From assembly GCA_947090765.1 (NCBI GenBank), contig OX352322.1, forward strand, positions 5,387,001 to 5,451,000: a stretch of DNA of 64,000 nt. The letters run 5' to 3'. The DNA is from Pseudomonas sp. MM223. Lineage in GTDB: Bacteria > Pseudomonadota > Gammaproteobacteria > Pseudomonadales > Pseudomonadaceae. This document shows positions 17,112-27,205 of this stretch, in pieces. Position 1 is the first letter of the stretch. The number at the start of each line of letters is the position of its first letter. The translations under genes were made by a program, and so were the position numbers. The notes beneath the pieces are model-generated. The model searched no databases and was not told the origin of the DNA. It saw only the letters and a list, made by a program, of their open reading frames with translations.

Positions 17112-17414
17112 GCAAAGGCTCCGGTCTGGGACGGCTCGGCGGCTACTTTAGGACAAATCCCACATCCCAGCCAGCGCACCGCAATCGCGCACGTCTAGTA
17201 CGGGGGTCCGCAGCCGATTTTAGCGGCCATTTCGTGACTGGTCGTTCACTTTCGACCTTTGACATCAGCGTTTCTTGTCTATATTTTTTCGCTTCTGAAC
17301 AAATGGCGCACTTTTAAGGTGCGTTTCCTGTATTTGCCCGGGGTCAATGGGGATCGACACCGGGCTTTGCTGTCGAGCGCCACGCGCCTCACAACAAAAA
17401 AAACGAGGTCATAC
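17112..17414 (+). promoter_or_regulatory. glpF upstream region, possible GlpR operator
   Basis: This 303-bp gap lies between divergent ybaK and glpF. Around 17232-17260 it contains GTCGTTCACTTTCGACC, which resembles the TTCG/GTTCA elements seen before glpD. A purine-rich AACGAGG ribosome-binding site precedes the glpF ATG. The operator call is by similarity only. Confidence 0.4.
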
Positions 17415-18266
17415 ATGACGACTGCTCTACGCGAACCCACGCTGTCCAGCCAATGCCTGGCCGAGTTTCTCGGCACTGCCCTGCTCATCTTCTTCGGTAC
17501 CGGCTGCGTTGCCGCGCTCAAGGTCGCCGGCGCCAGCTTCGGCCTGTGGGAAATCAGCATCATCTGGGGTGTCGGCGTGAGCATGGCGATCTACCTCACC
17601 GCCGGCATTTCCGGCGCGCACCTGAACCCGGCGGTGAGCATCGCCCTTACCCTGTTCGCCGGTTTCGACAAGCGCAAGCTGCCCTTCTACATGCTGGCTC
17701 AAGTATGCGGCGCGTTCTGTGGTGCGGCGCTGGTCTACACCCTGTACAGCAACCTGTTCTTCGATTTCGAACAGGCCCACGCCATGTTGCGCGGTAGCGA
17801 AGCCAGCCTGGAGCTGGCTTCGGTGTTCTCCACCTACCCACACCCGTCGCTGTCCACCGGCCAGGCGTTCCTCGTTGAAGTAGTCATCACTGCTATCCTG
17901 ATGGCCGTGATCATGGCCCTGACCGACGACAACAACGGCCTGCCACGCGGCGCCATGGCCCCGCTGCTGATCGGCCTGCTGATCGCGGTGATCGGCAGCG
18001 CCATGGGCCCGTTGACCGGCTTTGCCATGAACCCTGCCCGCGATTTCGGGCCAAAACTCATGACCTTCCTGGCCGGCTGGGGCGAAATCGCCTTCACTGG
18101 CGGGCGGGACATACCGTATTTCCTGGTTCCGGTGTTCGCACCGATCCTTGGCGCCTGCCTGGGTGCCGCGACCTATCGCGGCCTGATTGCCCGCAACTTG
18201 CCAATGGCCGCTGCCGCGAACCCTGAGACAAATGACAATCGCCAGGGCGATACTCAAGCCAATTGA
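17415..18266 (+). CDS. glpF: Glycerol uptake facilitator (aquaglyceroporin)
   Basis: The 283-residue channel has six membrane helices and the two NPA half-helix motifs, 'GAHLNPAVS' and 'AMNPARDFGP'. The Asp after the second NPAR marks glycerol facilitators rather than water-only aquaporins. It lets glycerol diffuse into the cytoplasm, where GlpK (next gene, 51 bp downstream) traps it. GAGG at 17405 selects the ATG at 17415; an in-frame upstream extension to 17259 is not homologous. Confidence 0.97.
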   Translation: MTTALREPTLSSQCLAEFLGTALLIFFGTGCVAALKVAGASFGLWEISIIWGVGVSMAIYLTAGISGAHLNPAVSIALTLFAGFDKRKLPFYMLAQVCGAFCGAALVYTLYSNLFFDFEQAHAMLRGSEASLELASVFSTYPHPSLSTGQAFLVEVVITAILMAVIMALTDDNNGLPRGAMAPLLIGLLIAVIGSAMGPLTGFAMNPARDFGPKLMTFLAGWGEIAFTGGRDIPYFLVPVFAPILGACLGAATYRGLIARNLPMAAAANPETNDNRQGDTQAN

Positions 18267-18290
18267 TGCCGGCAACACGCCCAGCCCTGA

Positions 18291-19817
<1,527 letters not shown>

Positions 19818-19872
19818 GCCTTACACACTCAGTGTCTAAGTTTTGGGGCGCAGCTCAATTCAGTGTGGGAGC

Positions 19873-20062
19873 GGGCATGCCCTAATGCCAGTCAGTTACG
19901 CAATTTGGGGCCGCTTTGCGACCCATCGCCGGCAAGCCGAGCTCCCACAGGTACAGCGCAATGTTTGAGGGGTGCATCGTACCTGTGGGAGCCTGGCTTG
20001 CCGGCGATGGGCTGCGTGCAGCAGCCCCAAATTGCGTAACTGACCGGCATTAGGGCATGCCC
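19873..20062. repeat. Composite palindrome around an inverted REP pair
   Basis: The outer arms are 39 nt each (19873-19911 and 20024-20062), complementary at 38 of 39 positions, beginning and ending with GGGCATGCCC. Inside lies an inverted REP pair of the GCCGGCAAGCC-type. Both inner REP copies carry one extra base compared with other copies in this window. The whole 190-bp unit would fold into a single cruciform between glpK and glpR. It has no coding capacity. Confidence 0.85.
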
Positions 20063-20103
20063 GTGAACACCGGCGAAGCCGGTGCCATCCTCCGCGCTGG
20101 ATT

Positions 20104-20129
20104 CTTCGCGGGTGAACCCGCTCCCACAA
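20104..20129. repeat. Single REP element
   Basis: One copy of the CTTCGCGGGTGAACCCGCTC form of the P. putida REP lies about 95 bp before glpR. It differs in sequence from the adjacent composite palindrome. Confidence 0.75.
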
Positions 20130-20222
20130 CGGCCATGCGCTAATGCGCCATGGTCCACTGGCCGTCATCCCCTTCCTACGGCATCATTGCAGAATTTGTC
20201 CGGCTGCCCCAAAGGACCGCCC

Positions 20223-20978
20223 ATGAATCTGCCCCCCCGCCAACAACAAATCCTCGAACTGGTGCGCGAGCGCGGTTATGTCAGTATCGAAGAAATGGCG
20301 CAGCTGTTCGTCGTAACACCGCAGACTATCCGTCGAGATATCAACCAGCTTGCCGAACTCAACCTGCTTCGCCGTTACCACGGTGGCGCGGCGTATGACT
20401 CGAGCGTCGAGAACACGGCCTACGCCATGCGTGCCGACCAGATGCGCGATGAAAAGCAGCGTATTGCCGACGCCGTGGCCCGGCAGATTCCCGACCATGC
20501 GTCGGTGTTCATCAACATCGGTACCACCACCGAATCCATCGCCCGTGCACTGCTCAACCACAACCACTTGAAGGTCATTACCAACAACTTGCACGTGGCG
20601 GCGATCCTGGCTGCCAAGGATGACTTCGAAGTGCTGGTGGCGGGTGGCACGGTGCGCCGCGACGGCGGTGTGGTCGGCCAGGCCAGCGTCGACTTCATCA
20701 ACCAGTTCAAGGTCGACTTCGCCTTGGTGGGCATCAGCGGTATCGACGAGGACGGCAGCCTGCTTGATTTCGACTACCAGGAAGTGCGGGTATCGCAGGC
20801 GATCATCGCCAATGCCCGGCAAGTGATCCTTGCCGCCGACTCCAGCAAGTTCGGGCGCAATGCCATGGTGCGCCTGGGCTCCATCAGCCTGGTCGACTGC
20901 CTGGTGACCGACCAGGCACCAACCCCCACCCTCACTCAGTTGCTCAACCAGTACAAGATCCGCCTCGACGTGGTTTGA
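20223..20978 (+). CDS. glpR: Glycerol-3-phosphate regulon repressor (DeoR family)
   Basis: The 251-residue DeoR-type regulator has an N-terminal winged helix-turn-helix ('[21 protein letters not shown]', residues about 20-40). The C-terminal sugar-phosphate sensor domain has '[11 protein letters not shown]', 'GGTVRRDGG' and '[15 protein letters not shown]'. In pseudomonads GlpR represses glpF, glpK and glpD until glycerol-3-phosphate binds. Position between glpK and glpD supports the assignment. The start at 20223 has AAAGGA upstream. Confidence 0.96.
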   Translation: MNLPPRQQQILELVRERGYVSIEEMAQLFVVTPQTIRRDINQLAELNLLRRYHGGAAYDSSVENTAYAMRADQMRDEKQRIADAVARQIPDHASVFINIGTTTESIARALLNHNHLKVITNNLHVAAILAAKDDFEVLVAGGTVRRDGGVVGQASVDFINQFKVDFALVGISGIDEDGSLLDFDYQEVRVSQAIIANARQVILAADSSKFGRNAMVRLGSISLVDCLVTDQAPTPTLTQLLNQYKIRLDVV

Positions 20979-21008
20979 ACAGCAAACGGGCCGCCCAGCG
21001 GCCCTGAA

Positions 21009-21132
21009 TTTTCGAAAATGTTCACTTTATTGTCATCTGATCAGTTTTTTCTATAAAGACTGACTGGCGACAGGCTTTCTGTTGCGCTAGTATTTTCGAA
21101 AACGAACATCAATGTTCATATTCGATGTGAAC
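21009..21132 (+). promoter_or_regulatory. glpD promoter region with repeated GlpR-like operators
   Basis: TTTTCGAAAATGTTCAC at 21009-21025 recurs as TTTTCGAAAACGAACAT at 21093-21109. This is followed by ATGTTCATATTCGATGTGAAC (21112-21132). These TTCGAA/TGTTC elements are arranged as direct and inverted repeats. They bracket an AT-rich stretch suitable for the promoter. Confidence 0.7.
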
Positions 21133-21152
21133 AGCCCCAGGAGGCCTTGCCC

Positions 21153-22691
21153 GTGTCCCAGCCCGTTTCGTCCCAGCCACCACTCGCCGACTGCTATGAC
21201 CTCGCTGTTATCGGCGGCGGCATCAATGGCGTGGGCATTGCTGCCGACGCCGCTGGTCGTGGCCTGAAGGTATTCCTTTGCGAAAAGGACGATCTGGCCC
21301 AGCACACCTCCTCGGCCAGCAGCAAGCTGATCCACGGTGGCCTGCGCTACCTTGAGCACTACGAGTTCCGCCTGGTACGCGAAGCACTGGCCGAGCGTGA
21401 AGTGCTGCTGGCCAAGGCTCCGCACATCGTCAAACCCATGCGTTTCGTACTGCCCCACCGCCCGCACCTGCGCCCGGCCTGGATGATCCGCGCCGGCCTG
21501 TTCCTGTATGACCACTTGGGCAAACGCAAACGTCTGGGCGCATCGCGCAGCCTGCGCTTTGGCCCGGGTTACCCGCTCAAGCCTGCGATCACCCGCGGTT
21601 TCGAATACGCCGACTGCGCTGTGGATGACGCCCGCCTGGTCGTGCTCAATGCCATGGCCGCCCGTGAACAGGGCGCGCATATCCACACCCGCACCCGTTG
21701 CCTGCGCGCCGAACGGGTCGATGGCCTGTGGCAAGTTGAACTGCAACATGCCGATGGCAGCCTGCAAAGCATTCGCGCCCGCGCCCTGGTCAATGCCGCC
21801 GGCCCTTGGGTCGCCAGCTTCATCAAAGACGACCTCAAGCTCGATGCGCCTTACGGCATTCGCCTGATCCAGGGCAGCCACCTGATCGTGCCGCGGTTGT
21901 ATGAAGGTGAGCACGCCTACATTCTGCAAAACGAAGACCAGCGCATCGTGTTCTGCATCCCGTACCTGGACCGCTTCACCCTCATCGGCACCACCGACCG
22001 CGAATACAGCGGTGACCCGGCGAAGGTGGCGATCACCGAGCAGGAAACCGACTACCTGCTGAAGGTGGTCAATGCTCACTTCAACCATCAGTTGAACCGC
22101 GACGACATCCTGCACACTTACTCCGGTGTACGCCCGCTGTGCAACGATGAATCAGACAACCCGTCTGCCGTTACCCGCGACTACACCCTGGCGTTGTCGT
22201 CCGAACAGGGCCAGGCCCCCTTGCTGTCGGTGTTCGGTGGCAAGCTGACGACTTACCGCAAGCTGGCCGAGTCGGCCATGGCCGAACTGAAACCGTTCTT
22301 CAGCCAGATGCGCGGCAGCTGGACCGCCGAAGCACCGTTGCCAGGCGGGGAAAACATGAGCAGCGTGCAGGCACTGGTCGACGCCCTCGTCACCCACAGC
22401 GCCTGGCTGCCAGAGGACATCGCCAAGCGCTGGGCGCACACTTACGGCAGCCGTGTGTGGCAGTTGCTTGAAGGCGTGCAAGGGCCGGATGACCTGGGCC
22501 AGGCTATCGGCGGCGGGCTGTTCACCCGCGAGGTGGACTACCTGCTCGACAAGGAATGGGCGGTAAGCGCCGCCGATATTCTTTGGCGCCGTACCAAACT
22601 TGGCTTGTTCACCACGGAGGCCGAGCAGCAAGTGCTCGAACAATACCTGCAACAGGCCAGGCAGAACCCAGCCCGGGTGCAGGCAGCCTGA
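21153..22691 (+). CDS. glpD: Aerobic glycerol-3-phosphate dehydrogenase
   Basis: The 512-residue FAD flavoenzyme oxidises glycerol-3-phosphate to dihydroxyacetone phosphate at the inner membrane and feeds electrons to ubiquinone. It has the N-terminal dinucleotide fold 'AVIGGGINGVGIAADAAGRG', the 'SSASSKLIHGGLRYLE' segment and 'SVFGGKLTTYRKLAE' near the C-terminal domain. GTG at 21153 is preferred over TTG at 21147, because AGGAGG at 21139-21144 is 8 nt from the GTG but only 2 nt from the TTG. Confidence 0.96.
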   Translation: MSQPVSSQPPLADCYDLAVIGGGINGVGIAADAAGRGLKVFLCEKDDLAQHTSSASSKLIHGGLRYLEHYEFRLVREALAEREVLLAKAPHIVKPMRFVLPHRPHLRPAWMIRAGLFLYDHLGKRKRLGASRSLRFGPGYPLKPAITRGFEYADCAVDDARLVVLNAMAAREQGAHIHTRTRCLRAERVDGLWQVELQHADGSLQSIRARALVNAAGPWVASFIKDDLKLDAPYGIRLIQGSHLIVPRLYEGEHAYILQNEDQRIVFCIPYLDRFTLIGTTDREYSGDPAKVAITEQETDYLLKVVNAHFNHQLNRDDILHTYSGVRPLCNDESDNPSAVTRDYTLALSSEQGQAPLLSVFGGKLTTYRKLAESAMAELKPFFSQMRGSWTAEAPLPGGENMSSVQALVDALVTHSAWLPEDIAKRWAHTYGSRVWQLLEGVQGPDDLGQAIGGGLFTREVDYLLDKEWAVSAADILWRRTKLGLFTTEAEQQVLEQYLQQARQNPARVQAA

Positions 22692-22698
22692 CGCCGCG

Positions 22699-25600
22699 CT
22701 AGCCACCTGACGTCGCAGGCAAGTGCAGGTAACGGGCATAGGCTTGTTGCGCCAGCGTGAGGCGCAGGTCGCGCAACTGGTTTTCGTATTCGCTACGCAG
22801 TTGCGCGGAGTGCTCCAGATACTGCTGTTCGGGAAGCCGCTCCGCCTGGGTCAGACGCTCCGCAAATGACTCAACCAGTGCCTCTATCCGCTCCGGGTAC
22901 CGTTCATGCACATAGCGGTCCCAGAAGGGTCGTTCAGCCAAGGATGCGCTCAGCCTGGCCGGTGTTTCCTGGCGCAACACACTTGTACGTGCAGCATTCA
23001 GGTCGGCCGTCGTCACCCTGGAAAACGACCGGTAGTGCATGCTACCGGGTTGTGCCGGTAACCCCAGAGGGACCGACAACTGTGTGCGATACGCCAGGTA
23101 GACCTCGATCGGGTCAAGCAAGCGGTCAGTGGCGCTCAATGCCTCGACCTTGCGCGCCGCGATGCGGTTCACATCATCGAGCCGCGACAGTTCCCGCCCT
23201 GTGCGCAGCAAAACGTCTTCACGGTGCGCCAGGCTGCCACCCGTTGCCTTGCGCTCGATATGCAAGGTAATTTCCAGCTCGCTGAGAATGAACAGCATCT
23301 GGTCCTCGCAGGTACGGGGGCCGTTGGCCTGGGCAAACAACAGGTCACGCAGCTCGCCGTTCTGGTCACACGCCTCGACGATTCGCCACCCCCGCTCACG
23401 GTAGTACACCGAGTGCTCTCTGAAATCGCTGGTGCGGCTGAAATCCCTGAGAAACTGGAATAGCCCTGCCGACTCAGGCGCCTCACGCACCCTGCGCCAC
23501 ATCGCATCGCGCTCACTGCGCAACGTGTCGGCCGTATCAGCCAGCCAGAACTCACGGGCAGCTTCGTCGATCAGTTGATGGTCGATGGGCCGCACATTAC
23601 GCGGCTCCCTGGCAGCCAGGCTGAGCAACGCCTGGCTGGTTTCATCCAACGGGTTGTCATGCACCACGGCGCGTTGCAGTCGCAAGCGCAGGTTATCCAG
23701 CTCATCACGGATGTGCTGAATCCGGTTGTTGCGCAGGTCCGCGACACCCTGCCATGGCAACTGTTGCGCGCGATCAGGAAAGTGAGTCAGGTCCACCGAG
23801 TTCAACCCAAGCTCGCGCAGATGCCGCAGCGCCTGCACGTCGAGCGCCTGGCCCAGCGGGTTGTGACTCAGGTCCAGTTGCTCCAGCCGCGTCAATGCCG
23901 ATAGCCGCTGGTTACTGCGGGTGTCGATGGTGATTTGGTTATGGCCAAGCCGTAGACGCCTGAGCGACGTCAGTTGCTCTATGCCTGCCGGCAACCCGGC
24001 CAGGTTGTTACGACCAAGGTCAAGCTCTACCAGGTTTGGGAAGCGCGGCAGAAAATCCGCCTGTAGTGCATTCAGGTTCAGGCCATGCAGTGTCAGGTGG
24101 GTAACGTGGGGGAACGTCACGCCATCGGGCAGGTTCGGCAAATTGCCGATGCGTTCGCCGCGAATGGCCAGCAAGTTGCCGCCATCGGCCAACCGCCTGC
24201 TCTTGCGGCGCCAGCAACGGCGTATCGTGTTGATGACACGCTGGCGCCGCCAGCCGTCGAGCACGCCGCTGCTTTCGTCACGCCAGGTTTGCAGCGCCTG
24301 ACGCAGACGGTCCAGTTGGCGTCGCAACTGGTTGTAGTGCTGCCAAGGGTCCACACGGCGCGCAAGCAACTCAACCATGTAGCGCTCCAGATGCTCATCA
24401 TCCAGCAGTGGATACAGTTGCTGGATGCCCCGCCGTGCAGCCTGCCGGCTGCTGGGCATGCGGCCGCTCAGGGGGTAGCCGACACGGCCATCGGCAAACC
24501 GTTGCGGTGGCCGCAAACCCTCGCCTACAGGTGCCATGCCCAACAGCGCTGCAACCTGTTCGCGATCTGCGTTAACCGCCTTCAGCAAGGTTTCGGTAAA
24601 AGCGTCCTGCGTCAGTGAGGCATCACCCAGCAAAAGCATTTGCCCAGGTTCCAGATGCAGCAATACGGCCTGGACCAGGCTGTCCTCAGACCACGCCCCT
24701 GGCAGTGGCACGCCCTCGCTGTCCTCGGCCAGGTAGCCCCACTCCGTCCTGAGGATATAGCGCATCTGTTCGGCCTCTGGGGCGCCACTACGGGCGAGCA
24801 GCGCACCGGTATTGGCGCCCTCCCGTACCTCCAGGCAGACCTTCGCAGGCCAGGGTGCCAGGCGTTCGACCAACCTGAGTATCAGATGCTCGCTATCGGT
24901 ATTGGTCGCGCTGGACTGACACAGCCCCGCACAGGCGCGATCAACCCGGCTGTCCCGAAGGCTCCAACGCGCCCGTTCGGCCAGCGCAAGTGGCACTCGC
25001 TGCGTGTCGAGCATTTCGGCAACCTGCTGCCCGTCGCCAGCCTCAACGAGTGCCTGCGAAGTGCGTCGGGTCAGCCCGGGGAAGTCTCTCAGCAGCAGTA
25101 CTTGGGCGGGGTCAGCTTGTGCTTGCAGGGCATTGAACCGGGCCTCAAAAGCATCCCCCCGCAAAGCCGGATACTGCTCATGCAACTGGTAGCGTTGCCA
25201 CGCATCCAGCAGCCGCGCCAGGGGTTCGGCATGCTCAAGGTGCAACCGACGCAAGTGCGCTTCATCGATGCCGGTAATGCGTGCCAACAAGGACGCCTGC
25301 TCATCGGTGACATCGGCCAACTGGCTGCTCAAGCGACGCATCAGCAGCCCGACACCCGACCATTCGTGAGGGCGTTCAAGCACAACTTGCCAGCCAGCGG
25401 TATTGACCTGGTACGGTTCGTAATCGTGACGAACCAAACGCACCTCGCCATCCTCACCCACACAGGGCACCAGTTCGTCAACAAAGGTCACGCGCTCCAG
25501 CACTCGACCTGCGGCGGCACCTCCCGCAGCCAGCACCATCCCCACCGCCACGTTCTCGGCCACACCGAACAGATGGCCCAACGCCGCCTGGCGATCACCC

Positions 25601-26874
25601 AACTGCCAGCTTTCATAACCTTCGTACACGTCCTTGGCAATTTGCACCGCGGCCACCGCGAACATGACCTGGCCCAGCACCGGCACGAACAAGCCGGCAA
25701 GCCCTAGCAGGTTCAGGCCGGCTGCCATGTAGCCCTCGAAACGCAAGCGCCGTGCCTCACTGTCCTCATCGCCGGTGGGCACCGCCAGCACCCGGGCGTC
25801 ATCCAGCATCTTGGCAATTCGCAACTGGCGCAGGTAAGCGAACAACGTGCCATCGACTGAGAAATGGCGCCCATCCAGTTCAATAGCTGCCGAGGTATCT
25901 GTAGCTTTGATCAGGGTGTTCAAGGTGTTGGTGAACGATGCCCGCTCGCGCTCTCGAACGAAGCGCATGAAGAACTGCGCATAGGGCCTTCCACGCAAGC
26001 GCATGGCAAAGGCTGCGTATAGCGCATCCCAGGAGGCATGACGCTGTACCGGCTGCACCGGGTCGTCCGGCACCCAGCAAATTACACCCTGCAACGGCCC
26101 ATCCTGCGTCGCTCGCACTTCCAGCGCGACCACGCCTTCGATAGGTTTTCCCAGCAAGTACAACTGCCGTACAAGCAGCTGCGCCGGGGTGCCGTGCACG
26201 ATCGGTTTGGGCGCGACGAAGGGCAGCAGTTGCAAGTAGCTGCTCTGGTCGATATGCCCCTGCAGCAAGGCCAGACGCACCGCCACATCCAGGCGTGCCC
26301 GAAGGTCTTCTTCGATGCACTGGTTAACGCTCTCCATTGCCTGGCGGTCTTTCGGTTGCAGGTGCTGCTTGAGCAATGCCTGGTAGCCGCCGCCCAGGTC
26401 CAACGTGCGACAGAGCGTGGCAAAACGGGTGAAGTCCAGGGCCAGTGGCTGCTTTTTCGCATTCTGCAGGCTCGCCTCGGTCAGCCCGCCAGGACGGGTC
26501 TCGGCTTCGGTGTAGTTATGCAATGCCGCAGCAAGCAAGGGCCTGCTGGAGATATGCAGGTAAGGCACCCGCGGAGCAGTGGGAAAGATGGGTGGGACGA
26601 ATACCTGCTGAACAATGCGTACACGACTGGCCCGCACATCGGTGTTGAGTTGGAAATATCGCTGCAATGCCTGGTTGAGCAAGGGTTCGGCAAACTGGTC
26701 CAGTGACGGGATGGGTGCCATCAGCTCACGAACGCGCTGCGCGCTTTTCTGTTGCAGCCGCATTGCTCGGTGCAAGGCTTGCAGATGATCGAGCGAAGCG
26801 CTGTGCATCCAGCTAGGCAAGCGCTTGGCAATCAGGGCATCAATCGATTCAGGTGCAAATTCGTGGAGGTTCAT
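22699..26874 (-). CDS. Leucine-rich repeat protein with NEL-type E3 ubiquitin ligase domain
   Basis: A 1391-residue protein from ATG 26874. The N-terminal part, about 800 residues, resembles the dermonecrotic-toxin-like region of Pseudomonas LRR effectors and includes a hydrophobic segment near residues 370-450. Leucine-rich repeats follow at about 920-1050 ('LVELDLGRNNLAGLP', 'LEQLDLSHNPLGQ'). The C-terminal domain carries C1189-E-D, the CxD catalytic motif of IpaH-like Novel E3 Ligases. Known NEL proteins ubiquitinate host targets after secretion. No secretion system or chaperone is nearby. The in-frame ATG at 27015 is disfavoured because the 47 extra codons contain AauR enhancer sites. It is convergent with glpD, 7 bp apart. 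Confidence 0.8.
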   Translation of the reverse strand: MNLHEFAPESIDALIAKRLPSWMHSASLDHLQALHRAMRLQQKSAQRVRELMAPIPSLDQFAEPLLNQALQRYFQLNTDVRASRVRIVQQVFVPPIFPTAPRVPYLHISSRPLLAAALHNYTEAETRPGGLTEASLQNAKKQPLALDFTRFATLCRTLDLGGGYQALLKQHLQPKDRQAMESVNQCIEEDLRARLDVAVRLALLQGHIDQSSYLQLLPFVAPKPIVHGTPAQLLVRQLYLLGKPIEGVVALEVRATQDGPLQGVICWVPDDPVQPVQRHASWDALYAAFAMRLRGRPYAQFFMRFVRERERASFTNTLNTLIKATDTSAAIELDGRHFSVDGTLFAYLRQLRIAKMLDDARVLAVPTGDEDSEARRLRFEGYMAAGLNLLGLAGLFVPVLGQVMFAVAAVQIAKDVYEGYESWQLGDRQAALGHLFGVAENVAVGMVLAAGGAAAGRVLERVTFVDELVPCVGEDGEVRLVRHDYEPYQVNTAGWQVVLERPHEWSGVGLLMRRLSSQLADVTDEQASLLARITGIDEAHLRRLHLEHAEPLARLLDAWQRYQLHEQYPALRGDAFEARFNALQAQADPAQVLLLRDFPGLTRRTSQALVEAGDGQQVAEMLDTQRVPLALAERARWSLRDSRVDRACAGLCQSSATNTDSEHLILRLVERLAPWPAKVCLEVREGANTGALLARSGAPEAEQMRYILRTEWGYLAEDSEGVPLPGAWSEDSLVQAVLLHLEPGQMLLLGDASLTQDAFTETLLKAVNADREQVAALLGMAPVGEGLRPPQRFADGRVGYPLSGRMPSSRQAARRGIQQLYPLLDDEHLERYMVELLARRVDPWQHYNQLRRQLDRLRQALQTWRDESSGVLDGWRRQRVINTIRRCWRRKSRRLADGGNLLAIRGERIGNLPNLPDGVTFPHVTHLTLHGLNLNALQADFLPRFPNLVELDLGRNNLAGLPAGIEQLTSLRRLRLGHNQITIDTRSNQRLSALTRLEQLDLSHNPLGQALDVQALRHLRELGLNSVDLTHFPDRAQQLPWQGVADLRNNRIQHIRDELDNLRLRLQRAVVHDNPLDETSQALLSLAAREPRNVRPIDHQLIDEAAREFWLADTADTLRSERDAMWRRVREAPESAGLFQFLRDFSRTSDFREHSVYYRERGWRIVEACDQNGELRDLLFAQANGPRTCEDQMLFILSELEITLHIERKATGGSLAHREDVLLRTGRELSRLDDVNRIAARKVEALSATDRLLDPIEVYLAYRTQLSVPLGLPAQPGSMHYRSFSRVTTADLNAARTSVLRQETPARLSASLAERPFWDRYVHERYPERIEALVESFAERLTQAERLPEQQYLEHSAQLRSEYENQLRDLRLTLAQQAYARYLHLPATSGG

Positions 26875-26965
26875 GGGCTTCGCCTGCTCGGAAAAGCCTC
26901 GATTGAGCAGTAGCAAGCCATTGGGCAGGTGCCAGATAAATCTGCCCTTGCAACGCAACCACTCA

Positions 26966-27010
26966 TTCGGATTACCGAACGGTAAAAGCCACCCCATTCG
27001 GAATACCGAG
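26966..27010 (+). promoter_or_regulatory. AauR enhancer sites upstream of aatJ
   Basis: TTCGG-ATTA-CCGAA (26966-26979) is a perfect match, and TTCGG-AATA-CCGAG (26997-27010) a one-mismatch match, to the TTCGG-N4-CCGAA operator described for AauR of P. putida. They lie 31 bp apart centre to centre, roughly 80-120 bp before the sigma-54 promoter. Confidence 0.88.
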
Positions 27011-27086
27011 CACACATTTGGCGAAAAAAACCTTCAACAAACAGTCATCCCCTGCATTTTCGCGGGGTTATGATCAGATGCAGGGC

Positions 27087-27104
27087 TTGGCACGACTCAT
27101 GCTC
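27087..27104 (+). promoter_or_regulatory. Sigma-54 promoter of aatJ
   Basis: TTGGCACGACTCATGCTC has the -24 GG (27089-27090) and -12 GC (27101-27102) exactly 10 bp apart, with the TGGCAC core. It lies about 100 bp before aatJ and downstream of two enhancer sites. Confidence 0.9.
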
Positions 27105-27205
27105 TACACTTGGTAGCCGAATGCACTCGCTTCTTGCGGTATTCGTTGAACGAAAGAGTCCGCCAACGGCTCCATAAAAAAAACAAACACGTCGAGGAAA
27201 ATTTG

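Noticed and set aside
21147..21152. TTG start for glpD
   Set aside because: It is too close (2 nt) to the AGGAGG site; GTG at 21153 has correct spacing.
26875..27015. N-terminal extension of the LRR-NEL gene to the upstream ATG
   Set aside because: The extra 47 codons overlap the AauR enhancer sites and do not resemble the family N-terminus.
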